Part shown: in pieces, positions 31,503 through 40,641 of the stretch
Layout: each line of letters opens with the position of its first letter
How positions within the stretch are numbered: position 1 is the first letter of the stretch
Source: JASLCR01 sp036405235
GTDB taxonomy: Bacteria; Patescibacteriota; Saccharimonadia; Saccharimonadales; Saccharimonadaceae
Reading direction: 5' to 3'
Assembly (NCBI GenBank): GCA_036405235.1
Contig: DASWYA010000001.1
Location: 310,001 to 374,000, forward strand
DNA: 64,000 nt
Program-made: the position numbers and the translations under genes
Notes under the pieces: generated by a model
What the model saw: only the letters and a program-made list of their open reading frames with translations
Database searches by the model: none
What the model was told of the DNA's origin: nothing

Positions 31503-31727
31503 ATGAAACCTTCCAGCCTTGAGAAACTAAAGCACGGAGGCGCAAGTTTTGCGCTGATTTTAGGCACCCTAGGCCTAGCGGCGTGCAGCAAAGAAGAGCC
31601 AAGTGAACCCGCACCAGCAGCGCCTTCACATGCTCCAAACTGGCAGGAAGAACTCAATCAATGGATCGGTGAACAGTCTGGCGTATACGACAAAGATGGC
31701 AATGTCATACCGTTAGACGAGCGGTAG
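31503..31727 (+). CDS. Small lipoprotein
   Basis: 74 residues from ATG 31503. A basic N-region (MKPSSLEKLKHGG), hydrophobic core (ASFALILGTLGLAAC) and lipobox LGLAAC place the modified Cys at about residue 28. The mature part is 47 residues: a Glu/Pro/Ala linker, then NWQEELNQWIGEQSGVYDKD. No enzymatic motif. The open frame extends upstream to 31299, but the promoter and signal peptide fit 31503 (31494 is a second option). It is convergent with the next gene, with one base between stops. Confidence 0.75.
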   Translation: MKPSSLEKLKHGGASFALILGTLGLAACSKEEPSEPAPAAPSHAPNWQEELNQWIGEQSGVYDKDGNVIPLDER

Positions 31728-31728
31728 A

Positions 31729-32187
31729 TTATCGGCTAGCTATTTTATAGACAACGTACACACAAGCAGCACCAAGCGTATTTGCTAGAATATCCCAGTT
31801 TGTTTCGCTAATCACGATTGACGCCAAGCCAGTTTCGTTCGCAAACAGTTCAAACAGTTCGTTGACACATCCCAACGCACTGACAAGAGCAAATAGTGAA
31901 AAACCCTCGAGTAGCCAATGTGATCGCCATTTAAATGATTGAGCTAGGTAAATCCATACGAGCCCCGTGAATACGCCACCACCAACAAAATGCGTCACAA
32001 AAGACGTATCTTGACCATGAATTAATGGAGATGGTAGATACCACGAGATAAAGAAAAGACCACACGCCACATAGAGTAGAGTGCGGTACTTTTTTTCAGT
32101 TTTACAGCCTGTTTTCTGTAGTAGATACGGCAGAGTAAATATTATAGCGAGCGGGACAAGCACTGAGATGACGTGATAGATCTTCAC
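31729..32187 (-). CDS. VanZ/DUF2238-like integral membrane protein
   Basis: 152 residues with about four membrane spans (SVLVPLAIIFTLPYLL, LLYVACGLFFISWYL, FVGGGVFTGLVWIYL, LEGFSLFALVSALGCV). Conserved-looking residues THFVGGGVFTG, CVNELFELFAN and WDILANTLGAACVYV recall the E..E...D...N..G pattern of VanZ-like or DUF2238 proteins. Function unknown. Its start lies 9 bases after rplS, so it is probably co-transcribed with rplS. Confidence 0.6.
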   Translation of the reverse strand: MKIYHVISVLVPLAIIFTLPYLLQKTGCKTEKKYRTLLYVACGLFFISWYLPSPLIHGQDTSFVTHFVGGGVFTGLVWIYLAQSFKWRSHWLLEGFSLFALVSALGCVNELFELFANETGLASIVISETNWDILANTLGAACVYVVYKIASR

Positions 32188-32196
32188 GCCGAGAGA

Positions 32197-32727
32197 TTAC
32201 TTCTCTTCAGTTTCTTTGTGTGCTGCTTCTACCGCATCTTGCTTTGCTTTTAGCTCAGCGTCTTCTTTTGCTTTTTCAGCTTGCTTCTCTTCGGCTTCTT
32301 TAGCTGCCGCTTCTTTAGCCTCGTGCTCAGCTTTTTCAGCTTCGAGGTCACGGACATCGTTCACAGCTTCGCGGTCAAAGCTTACACCTGCTAGTCGTGC
32401 ACTCTTTCCAGCACGTGCGCGTAGGTAGCTGAGGTAATTTCGACGAACTTTTGCACGACGAACGATTTCAACCTTCAAGATAGTTGGATTGTGGAGTAGG
32501 AAGCTTTTTTCTACACCGATACCACTCGCAACTTTTCGCACAGTAATACGGCTTGTGTGCTGCTTTTTGTTGTCAGTACGGATTACCACACCTTCAAAAA
32601 TCTGCACACGCTCTTTAGCGCCTTCTTTAATTTTCTGATGAACTCGTACGGTGTCACCACTACGCGCATCAACAACAGCAGCTTTTTTCTGCTCATCATT
32701 AACTTTCTGGATTAACGCAAAACTCAT
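32197..32727 (-). CDS. rplS: 50S ribosomal protein L19 with long charged C-terminal tail
   Basis: 176 residues, against about 115-120 in most bacteria. Residues 1-112 are ordinary L19 (SGDTVRVHQKIKEGAKERVQ, FEGVVI, HTSRITVRKVASGIGVEKSF, KVRRNYLSYLRARAGKSAR). From about 120 onward there is an Ala/Glu/Lys helix (KAEHEAKEAAAKEAEEKQAE and similar) that should form a solvent-exposed coiled coil. L19 sits at the 30S-50S interface. GAGGT precedes the ATG. A TTCACA-17-TATAAT promoter lies upstream. Confidence 0.95.
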   Translation of the reverse strand: MSFALIQKVNDEQKKAAVVDARSGDTVRVHQKIKEGAKERVQIFEGVVIRTDNKKQHTSRITVRKVASGIGVEKSFLLHNPTILKVEIVRRAKVRRNYLSYLRARAGKSARLAGVSFDREAVNDVRDLEAEKAEHEAKEAAAKEAEEKQAEKAKEDAELKAKQDAVEAAHKETEEK

Positions 32728-32765
32728 TTTTACCTCTTAAAATTTATATTGATAATCAATCATTT

Positions 32766-32794
32766 ATTATACAACAGACTTTAGAAAATGTGAA
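32766..32794 (-). promoter_or_regulatory. Promoter for rplS
   Basis: TTCACA (32794-32789), 17-base spacer, TATAAT (32771-32766). The leader is about 32 bases with GAGGT. Confidence 0.7.
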
Positions 32795-32812
32795 GCGCGT
32801 TATTAAAATAAC

Positions 32813-33175
32813 TTACGCCACTCTCTCTATTTGATCGACATCATGCACTGCTTGAAATTTTTCCCAGCCAGCAGTCTGCTCACCCATGCCAGTTTTTGCC
32901 CATGTTCGAACACTGTCAGTGTCGATAACTATCTGCACCCTTATGCCGAATTGCTCCTCTAGCGTATCTTCATAGCCTCTTGCAATTCGTAGTATCGCAT
33001 CAACATTCTTCTGCGTAAGCATGCGCTCTGGACGACTAAATGTTACTTCATTTTTTACGTCAACCCTGACACTAGGATCGTAGTGTTTAGCATCAACTAT
33101 CGACTCTGCTAGCTCGTCGGTTACACCTTGAATTGAGTCATAAAAGAATCGGCTTGGAGTTTCTGTATTTCTCAT
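32813..33175 (-). CDS. Hypothetical protein
   Basis: 120 residues, unrecognised. Soluble and acidic, with mixed helix and strand: YDSIQGVTDELAESIVDAKH, VDVKNEVTFSRPERM, then a helix and QFGIRVQIVIDTDSVRTWAK. No Cys or catalytic motif is visible. The ATG at 33175 has TATAAT 7 bases upstream and a -35 TTGACT with a 16-base spacer, so it is a separate leaderless transcript, divergent from the malic enzyme gene. Confidence 0.6.
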   Translation of the reverse strand: MRNTETPSRFFYDSIQGVTDELAESIVDAKHYDPSVRVDVKNEVTFSRPERMLTQKNVDAILRIARGYEDTLEEQFGIRVQIVIDTDSVRTWAKTGMGEQTAGWEKFQAVHDVDQIERVA

Positions 33176-33182
33176 ATCACAT

Positions 33183-33210
33183 ATTATATCAGTATTCTAG
33201 TATTAGTCAA
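33183..33210 (-). promoter_or_regulatory. Promoter for the 32813-33175 gene
   Basis: TTGACT (33210-33205), 16-base spacer, TATAAT (33188-33183); 7 bases to ATG. Confidence 0.75.
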
Positions 33211-33215
33211 TGATA

Positions 33216-33221
33216 TATAAT
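33216..33221 (+). promoter_or_regulatory. -10 box for the malic enzyme gene
   Basis: TATAAT, 6 bases before the ATG at 33228; no clear -35. It lies next to the divergent promoter at 33183-33210. Confidence 0.6.
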
Positions 33222-33227
33222 TTGTTT

Positions 33228-34361
33228 ATGAACTATGATGAACTTGCGCTCGAACTTCACAAAAAATTCAAAGGAAAAATTACTACTCGGTTACGAGACG
33301 AATCGACACTAGATAAGGAAAAACTTAGCGCATACTACACACCTGGCGTTGCTGCCGTATCCGCGGCAATAGCCGAAAACCCAGATCTTTTACCTGAATA
33401 TACCTGGACAAACAATCTTGTAGCAGTCATCTCTGATGGCTCAGCAGTGCTAGGACTGGGAAACATCGGACCAAAAGGCTCTATGCCTGTAATGGAAGGT
33501 AAAGCTCTACTTTTCAAGCACTTTGCAGACATTGATTCTGTGCCTATCACACTTGATGTTCATACTCCTGACGAGATTATCTCAACCGTCAAGGCAATTG
33601 CTCCGAGCTTCGGTGCGATAAATCTTGAAGACATTGCCGCTCCGCAATGTTTTGAGATTGAAGAACGGCTGAAAGCTGAACTTGACATCCCAGTATTTCA
33701 TGACGATCAGCATGGTACAGCTATCGTGGTACTTGCTGGACTTATCAATGCGATGAAGGTCACCGGAAAATCTCTGAGTGAGTGTAAAATCGTCACAATC
33801 GGTGCCGGCGCCGCTGGTACTGCCATCATGAAGCTTCTCCATCTTTATGGAGTAGGTTCTATCGCAGCAGTCGACTCAAAAGGTGCGATAAACTCCGAGC
33901 GAGCAGACCTCAACGATGAAAAGAAAGCACTACTTCCAATCCTAGACCAATCTGCAAGAGGCAGCCTAGAAGAGGTTATTAAAGGTGCTGATGTGTTTAT
34001 CGGTGTTTCACGACCAGGTCTTCTCACGGTAGATATGGCACTGTCTATGGCCGACAAGCCTATCGTCTTTGCTCTTTCAAACCCAACTCCTGAGATAACA
34101 CCAGAAGAAGCAAAGCTTGCAAATGTTGCCGTGATCGCAACCGGTCGTAGCGACTTTCCAAACCAAGTAAACAATGCTCTTGCCTTTCCTGGTATTTTCC
34201 GCGGTGCACTTGATAACGGCGTAAAGCAAATTACCGACCAGCACAAAGTAGCTGCAGCTGAAGTTATCGCCAGCTTGGTTGAAACCCCGTCAGCCGATCA
34301 AATCATCCCAAGCGTCTTTGACGAACGGCTTGTGCCAGCAATCGCAAAAGTGATCGTATAG
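33228..34361 (+). CDS. NAD(P)-dependent malic enzyme
   Basis: 377 residues from ATG 33228; an upstream ATG at 33210 lies in the promoter. Oxidative decarboxylation of malate to pyruvate. Signatures: YTPGVAAVSAAIAENP, SDGSAVLGLGNIGPKGSMPV, the Mn and malate site NLEDIAAPQCFEIEE and FHDDQHGTAIVVLAGLINA, the Rossmann GAGAAGTAIMKLL, and FALSNPTPEITPEEA. The length matches the short bacterial form without the phosphotransacetylase domain. Together with the FAD oxidase it suggests organic-acid interconversion around pyruvate (inference). Confidence 0.95.
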   Translation: MNYDELALELHKKFKGKITTRLRDESTLDKEKLSAYYTPGVAAVSAAIAENPDLLPEYTWTNNLVAVISDGSAVLGLGNIGPKGSMPVMEGKALLFKHFADIDSVPITLDVHTPDEIISTVKAIAPSFGAINLEDIAAPQCFEIEERLKAELDIPVFHDDQHGTAIVVLAGLINAMKVTGKSLSECKIVTIGAGAAGTAIMKLLHLYGVGSIAAVDSKGAINSERADLNDEKKALLPILDQSARGSLEEVIKGADVFIGVSRPGLLTVDMALSMADKPIVFALSNPTPEITPEEAKLANVAVIATGRSDFPNQVNNALAFPGIFRGALDNGVKQITDQHKVAAAEVIASLVETPSADQIIPSVFDERLVPAIAKVIV

Positions 34362-34370
34362 CGCATACGC

Positions 34371-34398
34371 TTGCCATCGCGCCGTATCCGAGTACTAT
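34371..34398 (+). promoter_or_regulatory. Promoter for the 34405-34833 gene
   Basis: TTGCCA (34371-34376), 16-base spacer, TACTAT (34393-34398); 6 bases to ATG. Confidence 0.55.
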
Positions 34399-34404
34399 CG
34401 ACGT

Positions 34405-34833
34405 ATGGTCTACTGGAATCCAAGCGAGTCTCGAATCTGCAAGGCTATTTCCCGTGGCATAGATAGTGATGGAGCATTTGATATGCGCAAGACTGCATAT
34501 TTTACCCTCGATACAGCCGAACCGCTTGAAGAAACTTCGACTCTTGGGGTCTTTTCAGACACTTATAGGCCTGTACTTGTCGACTGCAGAGAGCAGACCC
34601 ATTTGACATTTAATCCCGAGTCACCGTTTGCGGTTATTGGTAAAAGTGTCACACGACGTTTTTTCTATACCGGCAAAGATCACGACACTGAGCAGTTAAT
34701 TTTTACAGATCTTGCCCGTCTCGTGCAAGACCCCGACGAACGATCTGAACAATTCTTACAATGCGTAGACTTCATTCCCATAGAAGAGCTGGCGAAGTAT
34801 GGACTCGCTCATTTAAAAGACTTCGTTAAATAA
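34405..34833 (+). CDS. Hypothetical protein
   Basis: 142 residues, not recognised. Soluble, no signal peptide; sequence such as MRKTAYFTLDTAEPLEETST and FAVIGKSVTRRFFYTGKDHD suggests a beta-rich fold. A predicted leaderless transcript comes from its own promoter. The last 8 bases overlap the convergent pilB-like gene. No context link to a pathway. Confidence 0.55.
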   Translation: MVYWNPSESRICKAISRGIDSDGAFDMRKTAYFTLDTAEPLEETSTLGVFSDTYRPVLVDCREQTHLTFNPESPFAVIGKSVTRRFFYTGKDHDTEQLIFTDLARLVQDPDERSEQFLQCVDFIPIEELAKYGLAHLKDFVK

Positions 34834-36445
34834 CTCTATTTACTTCATCAAGGGTAGTCTCACCACGGAGCGCCGCAAGCACACCAACTTGAAGCAGCGT
34901 CAACATTCCGTGATGTCTCGCTACAGCCTCAATCGCCTCAGCATGGACTTCATCCACGTCGCCACGAAGGAATTTCTGTATTTCTTCGTTAACCACCATT
35001 TGTTCCATAATAACTACACGGCCCTTATAGCCAAACGGCGCATCATCACTTGATACCGGCTTCCACAGCTTGAAATTATCCAGATCTATGCCATCAGGAA
35101 GCGGCGCGTCTCTCAAAGCTTCTTTTACCCATTTTCGAGTTGCTTCATCTGGCTCATACTCTTCCTTTGTCTCATCAACTAGTCGGCGAACCAACCGCTG
35201 AGCGATCAAAAGACGGATCGCTGTCGAGAAAATTGGATTCTGCCCTATCAGATCGATCATACGGCTAAATGCAGCGGCTGTTGAATTGGCATGGAAACTC
35301 GAAAGCACCAAGTGACCTGTAATCGAAGCCTGTATTGCAGTTTTAGCAGTGTCTTGATCTCGAATCTCGCCCACCATCACGACGTCTGGATCGAGACGAA
35401 GCACTGAGCGAAGTCCGTCCGCAAAGTGCTGTCCACTTGTTGTATCGATCGGAATCTGAGAAATACCCGTCAGCCCATACTCAATCGGATCTTCCAATGT
35501 AATAAGCTTACGGTCTGGCGTGTTGAGTGCATTAAGCATACTGTAGAGAGTTGTTGACTTACCAGAACCAGTCGGCCCCACCATCAACGCCATGCCGCGT
35601 GGATGCGAGATGATTTCGTCAATCTGCGTACGCTGATGTGATGGGATATTGAGCCGATCAAGCTGGAGTAGGCTCTCGTCGAAATTGAAGAGTCGCATTA
35701 CAACATCTTGCCCGTACAATGTCGGCACTGTTTCCACGCGAAGATTCAATAGATGCGTAGCACCATCTCGAGTGATTTCTTTCTGCATATGTCCAGACTG
35801 AGGGGTCGTAGCGGCGACAGACACATTTGCCCGACTACCGAGCGCACCCATAATCACGCGATAGCGATCTTTCTCAAGATCAGCGACAGGATGCAGGGCA
35901 CCATCTACGCGCATTCGCACGCGAATACGATCGCGCATATTTTCGATATGAATATCCGAAGCACCTAATCTATCTGCTTGGTCTATGAGATAGTCAAACA
36001 CTTGGTCTGTACCGACAGAGTTTAGTGTCTTTGAGACAGATGAGATCGTCTCACTATCGCCTTCTTTTGCTATCTCGATATCGTCATAAATGACCTTTTT
36101 TGGCGGATCATAGCGATTCATGAATGCTTTAAATGCACTACCGGATATCATCACAAACTGAATTGAGTCACCACGATCGTTATACTGGTGTGTCATCTGC
36201 TGCACGAGCGACTGTGGCGTCTGTGTCGTAATGCCAAACTGGTACGGATGCCCTTCATCTGCCGCATGGAGCGGGACAATATAGCCACGATACATCTCTG
36301 GTACCTCAAGTAAGCCTTGGATCAGTGGTAGGTCATTTTCTATCTCACGAGTATCAAGATACCTTACTCCTAAAATTGCCGAGCGCTGCTTCGTGGCATT
36401 TTCTTCGTGTTCGCGGCGTTGCGCCTGAATTTTCCCCTCGTCCAT
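34826..36445 (-). CDS. Type IV pilus/type II secretion assembly ATPase (PilB/GspE family)
   Basis: 539 residues. An N-terminal GspE-N-like region (about 1-120) is followed by the bilobed ATPase: DQADRLGASDIHIENMRDRI, Walker A GPTGSGKSTTLYSML (about 286-300), Asp box LITLEDPIEYGL, Walker B DPDVVMVGEIRDQDT, and His box GHLVLSSFHANSTAAAFSRM. The C-terminal zinc tetra-cysteine cluster usual in PilB/GspE is missing; that segment (LVDETKEEYEPDEATRKW) has no Cys. The enzyme powers pilus extension. No other pilus genes adjoin it. TACACT with a TGC extension lies 8 bases before the ATG. Confidence 0.92.
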   Translation of the reverse strand: MDEGKIQAQRREHEENATKQRSAILGVRYLDTREIENDLPLIQGLLEVPEMYRGYIVPLHAADEGHPYQFGITTQTPQSLVQQMTHQYNDRGDSIQFVMISGSAFKAFMNRYDPPKKVIYDDIEIAKEGDSETISSVSKTLNSVGTDQVFDYLIDQADRLGASDIHIENMRDRIRVRMRVDGALHPVADLEKDRYRVIMGALGSRANVSVAATTPQSGHMQKEITRDGATHLLNLRVETVPTLYGQDVVMRLFNFDESLLQLDRLNIPSHQRTQIDEIISHPRGMALMVGPTGSGKSTTLYSMLNALNTPDRKLITLEDPIEYGLTGISQIPIDTTSGQHFADGLRSVLRLDPDVVMVGEIRDQDTAKTAIQASITGHLVLSSFHANSTAAAFSRMIDLIGQNPIFSTAIRLLIAQRLVRRLVDETKEEYEPDEATRKWVKEALRDAPLPDGIDLDNFKLWKPVSSDDAPFGYKGRVVIMEQMVVNEEIQKFLRGDVDEVHAEAIEAVARHHGMLTLLQVGVLAALRGETTLDEVNRVI

Positions 36446-36453
36446 TAGGCTCT

Positions 36454-36462
36454 AGTGTAGCA
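36454..36462 (-). promoter_or_regulatory. Extended -10 for the pilB-like gene
   Basis: TGCTACACT, 8 bases before the ATG at 36445. Confidence 0.45.
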
Positions 36463-36486
36463 AAAAGCTAGCGCTTTTTATAGTGT

Positions 36487-36492
36487 TAGAAT
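36487..36492 (+). promoter_or_regulatory. -10 box for the 36501 methylase gene
   Basis: TAGAAT, 8 bases before the ATG at 36501; no clear -35. Confidence 0.4.
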
Positions 36493-36500
36493 AAATAATA

Positions 36501-36980
36501 ATGCCTAAAATCACACTCGTACTACACAATATCCGTTCCACGCATAATGTTGGGGCTATTTTTCGCACTGCTGAGGGCTTTGGGGTAGAAAAAATTATCT
36601 GTAGCGGTTACACGCCATACCCAAAAGTCGAGAGCGACGTGCGCCTACCCCACATCTCAGAAAAGCTCACCTCACAGATTCATAAGACAGCGCTTGGAGC
36701 TGAAGAGATGGTACCATTTGAATACTACGAAGATATTGATCAATGGTTCAGACAGAACAGGCTTCCGGTTCTTGCACTAGAGCAGTCACCGGATTCTCAA
36801 ATTATTAGTGAATACATTCCGCCAGAAGAATTCGTGTTACTGCTCGGCGAAGAAGTGCACGGTATCGAAGAGCAGTATCTGCGACAAGCCAAAGCAACTC
36901 TTGAGATCCCTATGAAGGGCAAAAAAGAATCGTTTAATGTCAGTATAGCTACCGGCATCGCATTGTATGCACTAAGTTAA
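36501..36980 (+). CDS. SpoU/TrmH-family RNA methyltransferase
   Basis: 159 residues, the minimal SPOUT catalytic domain. Motif 1 LVLHNIRSTHNVGAIFRTAE (about 6-25), motif 2 FVLLLGEEVHGIEEQYL (about 111-127) and motif 3 KESFNVSIATGIALYAL (about 142-158). It 2'-O-methylates RNA ribose; the target is unknown. It is closer to TrmL-like short forms than the 6071 gene, but TrmL function cannot be assumed. Convergent with dnaE, 1 base between stop codons. Confidence 0.87.
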   Translation: MPKITLVLHNIRSTHNVGAIFRTAEGFGVEKIICSGYTPYPKVESDVRLPHISEKLTSQIHKTALGAEEMVPFEYYEDIDQWFRQNRLPVLALEQSPDSQIISEYIPPEEFVLLLGEEVHGIEEQYLRQAKATLEIPMKGKKESFNVSIATGIALYALS

Positions 36981-36981
36981 G

Positions 36982-39900
36982 CTATTTCAACTTGACAGCG
37001 TCTTCACCGAGGGCCTTTACAAGCTCACTCATCATTGTGTCAGTATCGTCAACCCGGAATGGCAGTTTAATAGCGGATTTACTATCTTCGCCTAGCACAA
37101 GTACGATGTCATTCTGGCCAGGGTGCTTGGTGCAGATTTCTTTAAGCAACTTCAGCTTGGCCTCATCGTCGGGGTCTTTAATGTGCACGAACAACTTCGC
37201 AAGCGTTTTCACCACAGGCTTTGGTCGCTCAGTAACTTTCTGCGCACTTACCTTTGTCTTGACGACACCATCCATGGGGCGAGATTTTGGTGCGGCCATT
37301 TTACGACCCGTTGATTCATAGTCGCGCAGTTCCTTGTCACTTACAATCATAATCTCATCGGCAATGAGTTTTACTTCATCAATTATATTGCCCTCTCTGT
37401 CCCTAGAGTTTAGCTTACCATTTGCACGAATTACCATATCTTGCACCAAGTCTTTTCCAGATTGCTTGTAAAGTTCTGGAAATACGATAATTTCTGTCTC
37501 TCCGGTCTTATCCTCGATTCCCACAAACGCCATGCGGCTACCTGATTTTGTGACGATGCTACGTACCGTAGTGACAATACCACCAATTGTCGCTTTTTTA
37601 CCATCCATATTCTTTTCGAGGCCGCCTATACCTGCCGTTTGCTCGTCGAGGTAAGCAGCGTAGTCGTCGAGCGGGTGAGCCGAGATATACAGACCAAGCA
37701 GTTCTCTCTCCCATGTTAGACGCTCTTTAGACGTATGCTTTACTGGAGCTGTTTGTAAAGCCAACTTGCGCGCCACGCTCTCAGAATCTGCTAAACCACC
37801 AAATAGGTCAGTTTGACCGCTAGCTGCTTCTTTTTGCAACTTCGAAGCAAAAGCTTGAACATTCTCGAGATTAAATAAGAGGTCAGAACGATCACCAAAT
37901 GCGTCGAATCCGCCTGCTCTAATCAATGAATCCCAAGCTTTTTTATTGAACTTGCTCGTCGAAACGCGCTTGGCAAAATCTTCAATCGTTGCGAATTTCC
38001 CCTCATCTCTAGCACGCAAGATCTCTTCAACTGCCGCTACGCCGACGCCCTTGACTGCAGCCATACCAAAACGGATCTTGTTTTCTCCTGGCACTACAGC
38101 GAATTCTACAAACGATTCATTGACATCCGGCGGCATCACATTGATACCAAGATGCTTACATTCGGCAATCTCAATCGCCAAACGATCAATATTATCTTGG
38201 TCGCTTGTCATGAGGGCAGCCATAAATGCATCTGGGAAATGAGCCTTTAGATATGCCGTCCAATACGAGATGAGACCGTAACAGGCAGCGTGTGATTTGT
38301 TGAAACAGTAATTCGCAAACTCTTCGAGCTGCGACCAGAATTTCTCCATATCTTTACGATCAGCGTTAGAATTCTTTATTGCACCATCAATAAATTCTGG
38401 TTTCACTTTCCTCATCATCGGAATAATCTTCTTACCGACAGCTTTTCTCAGAGTGTCAGCTTGACCGCCCGTAAAGCCAGCAAGATCTTTTGAGATCTGC
38501 ATAAACTGCTCTTGGTATACCAAAATACCGTAAGTGCTCGAAAGCGCGTCTTTCATCTTTGGATGGAGATAAGTAATTTCCTCTTCACCGTGCTTCCTGC
38601 GGATAAAACTATCGATAAACTGCATTGGACCAGGGCGGTATAGAGCGCCCATCGCAATAATATCGTCAAATGCCGTTGGCTTTAGCTCGCGCAAATATCG
38701 CTTCATACCAGCAGATTCAAACTGAAATACTCCGGTAGTATCACCTTTCTGAAAAAGTTCAAATGTTTTTTCGTCTTCTAGACTAATTTCAGCTAAAACA
38801 ACTTCTGTCTTGTAAGCCTTTTTAATAATTCGAAGCGCGTTATTTATGATCGTAAGGTTGGATAGTCCAAGAAAATCCATCTTAAGAAGACCGAGCTCCT
38901 CAATAGGGTACATTGGATACTGCGTCGCCACTACACCTTTTTGCGCCATCTCCAGCGGTGTATATTTCACGATATCGTCAGGAGCGATAACCACACCAGC
39001 AGCGTGTACACCGTGAGAGCGAATTGTGCCTTCCAGCCGAATTGCGTAGTCTATAACCTCTTTGGAGCTTGGATTCGTTTCGTATTCCGCCTTTAGATCA
39101 GCATCTGTCTGAATACTTGTTGAAAGCGGAATGTGGCGGCCCTGAACGGGCGGCGGGATCATCTTAGACAAACGGTCAGCCTCACCATATGGTACTTGGA
39201 GTACCCTGGCAACATCGCGTACCGCAGCACGTGCGGCCATTTTCCCAAACGTAACAATATTTGCCACACGATCGGTACCGTACTTATTGGCACAATATTC
39301 GATTACTTCATTGCGACGCGTGTCCTGAATGTCGATATCAATATCCGGCATCGAGATACGGTCAGGGTTCAAAAATCGTTCAAAGAGCAGGTCGTATTTT
39401 AGCGGGTCAAGGTCGGTAATATTAAGCGCATATGCCACGATAGACCCCGCAGCCGAACCACGTCCAGGTCCAAAGATAATACCCTGATCTTTGCCCCAGT
39501 TTATAAAGTCTTGGACAATAAGAAAGTACCCATTATAGCCCATAGTATCCATGACACCCAGCTCAAAGTCCGCCCGCTCGACAATATCTCCAGAGAGAAT
39601 GTTTCTGATATCTTTTTCGCCCATTTTTTTCGACTCTTCGAGTCCTACACCGCCATACCTCCAGGCAAGCCCTCCCCATGTCAGTTTATGGAGATAGCTC
39701 TTCTCGTCTTCACCGCTTGGAGTTGGAAAGCGTGGAATGAGAATATTACCAAGCTCAATCTCAAGATTACAGCGATCAGCTATGCGCTTTGTATTTGCGA
39801 CAGCTTCTCGGTGTGTTTTTTGCCAACGTGAGATGATCTCATCTGGCTCTGTAACGTGAAGTTCGAAATCCTTAAGGCTCATGCGCTTTTCATCACTCAA

Positions 39901-40623
39901 GAAGGCGCCAGTCCCCACACAGAGCAAAATCTCATGCGCATCTTGATCGTCATGACTCAGGTAGTGACCATCACTCGTCACAACACACGGAATGTCAAGC
40001 TCCTCAGACAGCCTCTCCAGATGACCATTTATCTTTACCTGCACGTCCCATGCCGTCTTACTCTCTAGGTGGCCATGATCTTGCAGCTCTAGATAGTATC
40101 GATCGCCAAATATAGATTTGTACCAGGCTGCAATCTTTTTTGCTTCCTCATAATTATCAACTCGTAGATTCTCGCCGAGCTCACCACTTGCACAAGCGCT
40201 AAGCGCGATGATTCCTTCGTTATGCTGCTCAAGTAATTCGTGATCAATGCGCGGCTTGTAGTACATACCTTCAAGATTTGCTTTTGTCGAAAGAAGCATG
40301 AGGTTTCGATAGCCTACCTCATTCATAGCCAGCAAGATTAAGTGAAATCGCGCTTTGTCCTTGGCGGGATCTTTATCAAAACGCGAGCGAGCAGCAACAT
40401 ACGTTTCAATGCCAATAATCGGCTTAACGCCTTGAGCTTTCGCCTCTTTATAGAATTCTATCGCGCCACTCATTGTGCCATGGTCTGTAATTGCTACTGA
40501 CTCCATACCGAGCTCTTTTACTCGAGAGATAAGCCCAGGCACCTTACTCAAACCATCAAGCAAGCTATGGTGTGTGTGATTATGCAAATGAACATAATCT
40601 GATGGCTTTAGATCCGTCCCCAT
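36982..40623 (-). CDS. dnaE: DNA polymerase III alpha subunit
   Basis: 1213 residues, DnaE1 type. The N-terminal PHP domain shows HLHNHTHHSLLDGLSKV (about 13-29) and ITDHGTMSGAIEFY. The polymerase core shows IIFGPGRGSAAGSIVAYAL and the catalytic PDIDIDIQDTRRNEVI (about 418-433). The fingers and tandem helix-hairpin-helix are followed by an OB-fold (KATIGGIVTTVRSIVTKSG, about 985-1003). The PHP residues look intact, so proofreading by PHP is possible. No intein. TATACT ends 7 bases before the ATG, so even the replicative polymerase mRNA looks leaderless. Confidence 0.97.
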   Translation of the reverse strand: MGTDLKPSDYVHLHNHTHHSLLDGLSKVPGLISRVKELGMESVAITDHGTMSGAIEFYKEAKAQGVKPIIGIETYVAARSRFDKDPAKDKARFHLILLAMNEVGYRNLMLLSTKANLEGMYYKPRIDHELLEQHNEGIIALSACASGELGENLRVDNYEEAKKIAAWYKSIFGDRYYLELQDHGHLESKTAWDVQVKINGHLERLSEELDIPCVVTSDGHYLSHDDQDAHEILLCVGTGAFLSDEKRMSLKDFELHVTEPDEIISRWQKTHREAVANTKRIADRCNLEIELGNILIPRFPTPSGEDEKSYLHKLTWGGLAWRYGGVGLEESKKMGEKDIRNILSGDIVERADFELGVMDTMGYNGYFLIVQDFINWGKDQGIIFGPGRGSAAGSIVAYALNITDLDPLKYDLLFERFLNPDRISMPDIDIDIQDTRRNEVIEYCANKYGTDRVANIVTFGKMAARAAVRDVARVLQVPYGEADRLSKMIPPPVQGRHIPLSTSIQTDADLKAEYETNPSSKEVIDYAIRLEGTIRSHGVHAAGVVIAPDDIVKYTPLEMAQKGVVATQYPMYPIEELGLLKMDFLGLSNLTIINNALRIIKKAYKTEVVLAEISLEDEKTFELFQKGDTTGVFQFESAGMKRYLRELKPTAFDDIIAMGALYRPGPMQFIDSFIRRKHGEEEITYLHPKMKDALSSTYGILVYQEQFMQISKDLAGFTGGQADTLRKAVGKKIIPMMRKVKPEFIDGAIKNSNADRKDMEKFWSQLEEFANYCFNKSHAACYGLISYWTAYLKAHFPDAFMAALMTSDQDNIDRLAIEIAECKHLGINVMPPDVNESFVEFAVVPGENKIRFGMAAVKGVGVAAVEEILRARDEGKFATIEDFAKRVSTSKFNKKAWDSLIRAGGFDAFGDRSDLLFNLENVQAFASKLQKEAASGQTDLFGGLADSESVARKLALQTAPVKHTSKERLTWERELLGLYISAHPLDDYAAYLDEQTAGIGGLEKNMDGKKATIGGIVTTVRSIVTKSGSRMAFVGIEDKTGETEIIVFPELYKQSGKDLVQDMVIRANGKLNSRDREGNIIDEVKLIADEIMIVSDKELRDYESTGRKMAAPKSRPMDGVVKTKVSAQKVTERPKPVVKTLAKLFVHIKDPDDEAKLKLLKEICTKHPGQNDIVLVLGEDSKSAIKLPFRVDDTDTMMSELVKALGEDAVKLK

Positions 40624-40630
40624 TGTATCT

Positions 40631-40636
40631 AGTATA
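40631..40636 (-). promoter_or_regulatory. -10 box for dnaE
   Basis: TATACT, 7 bases before the ATG at 40623, between the stop of the preceding gene and dnaE; weak -35. Confidence 0.6.
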
Positions 40637-40641
40637 CCTGT

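Noticed and set aside
32799..32812. Palindrome GTTATT-AA-AATAAC at the end of the 32813 gene
   Set aside because: Too short and A/T-rich to be called a terminator or operator with confidence; it may only be sequence composition.
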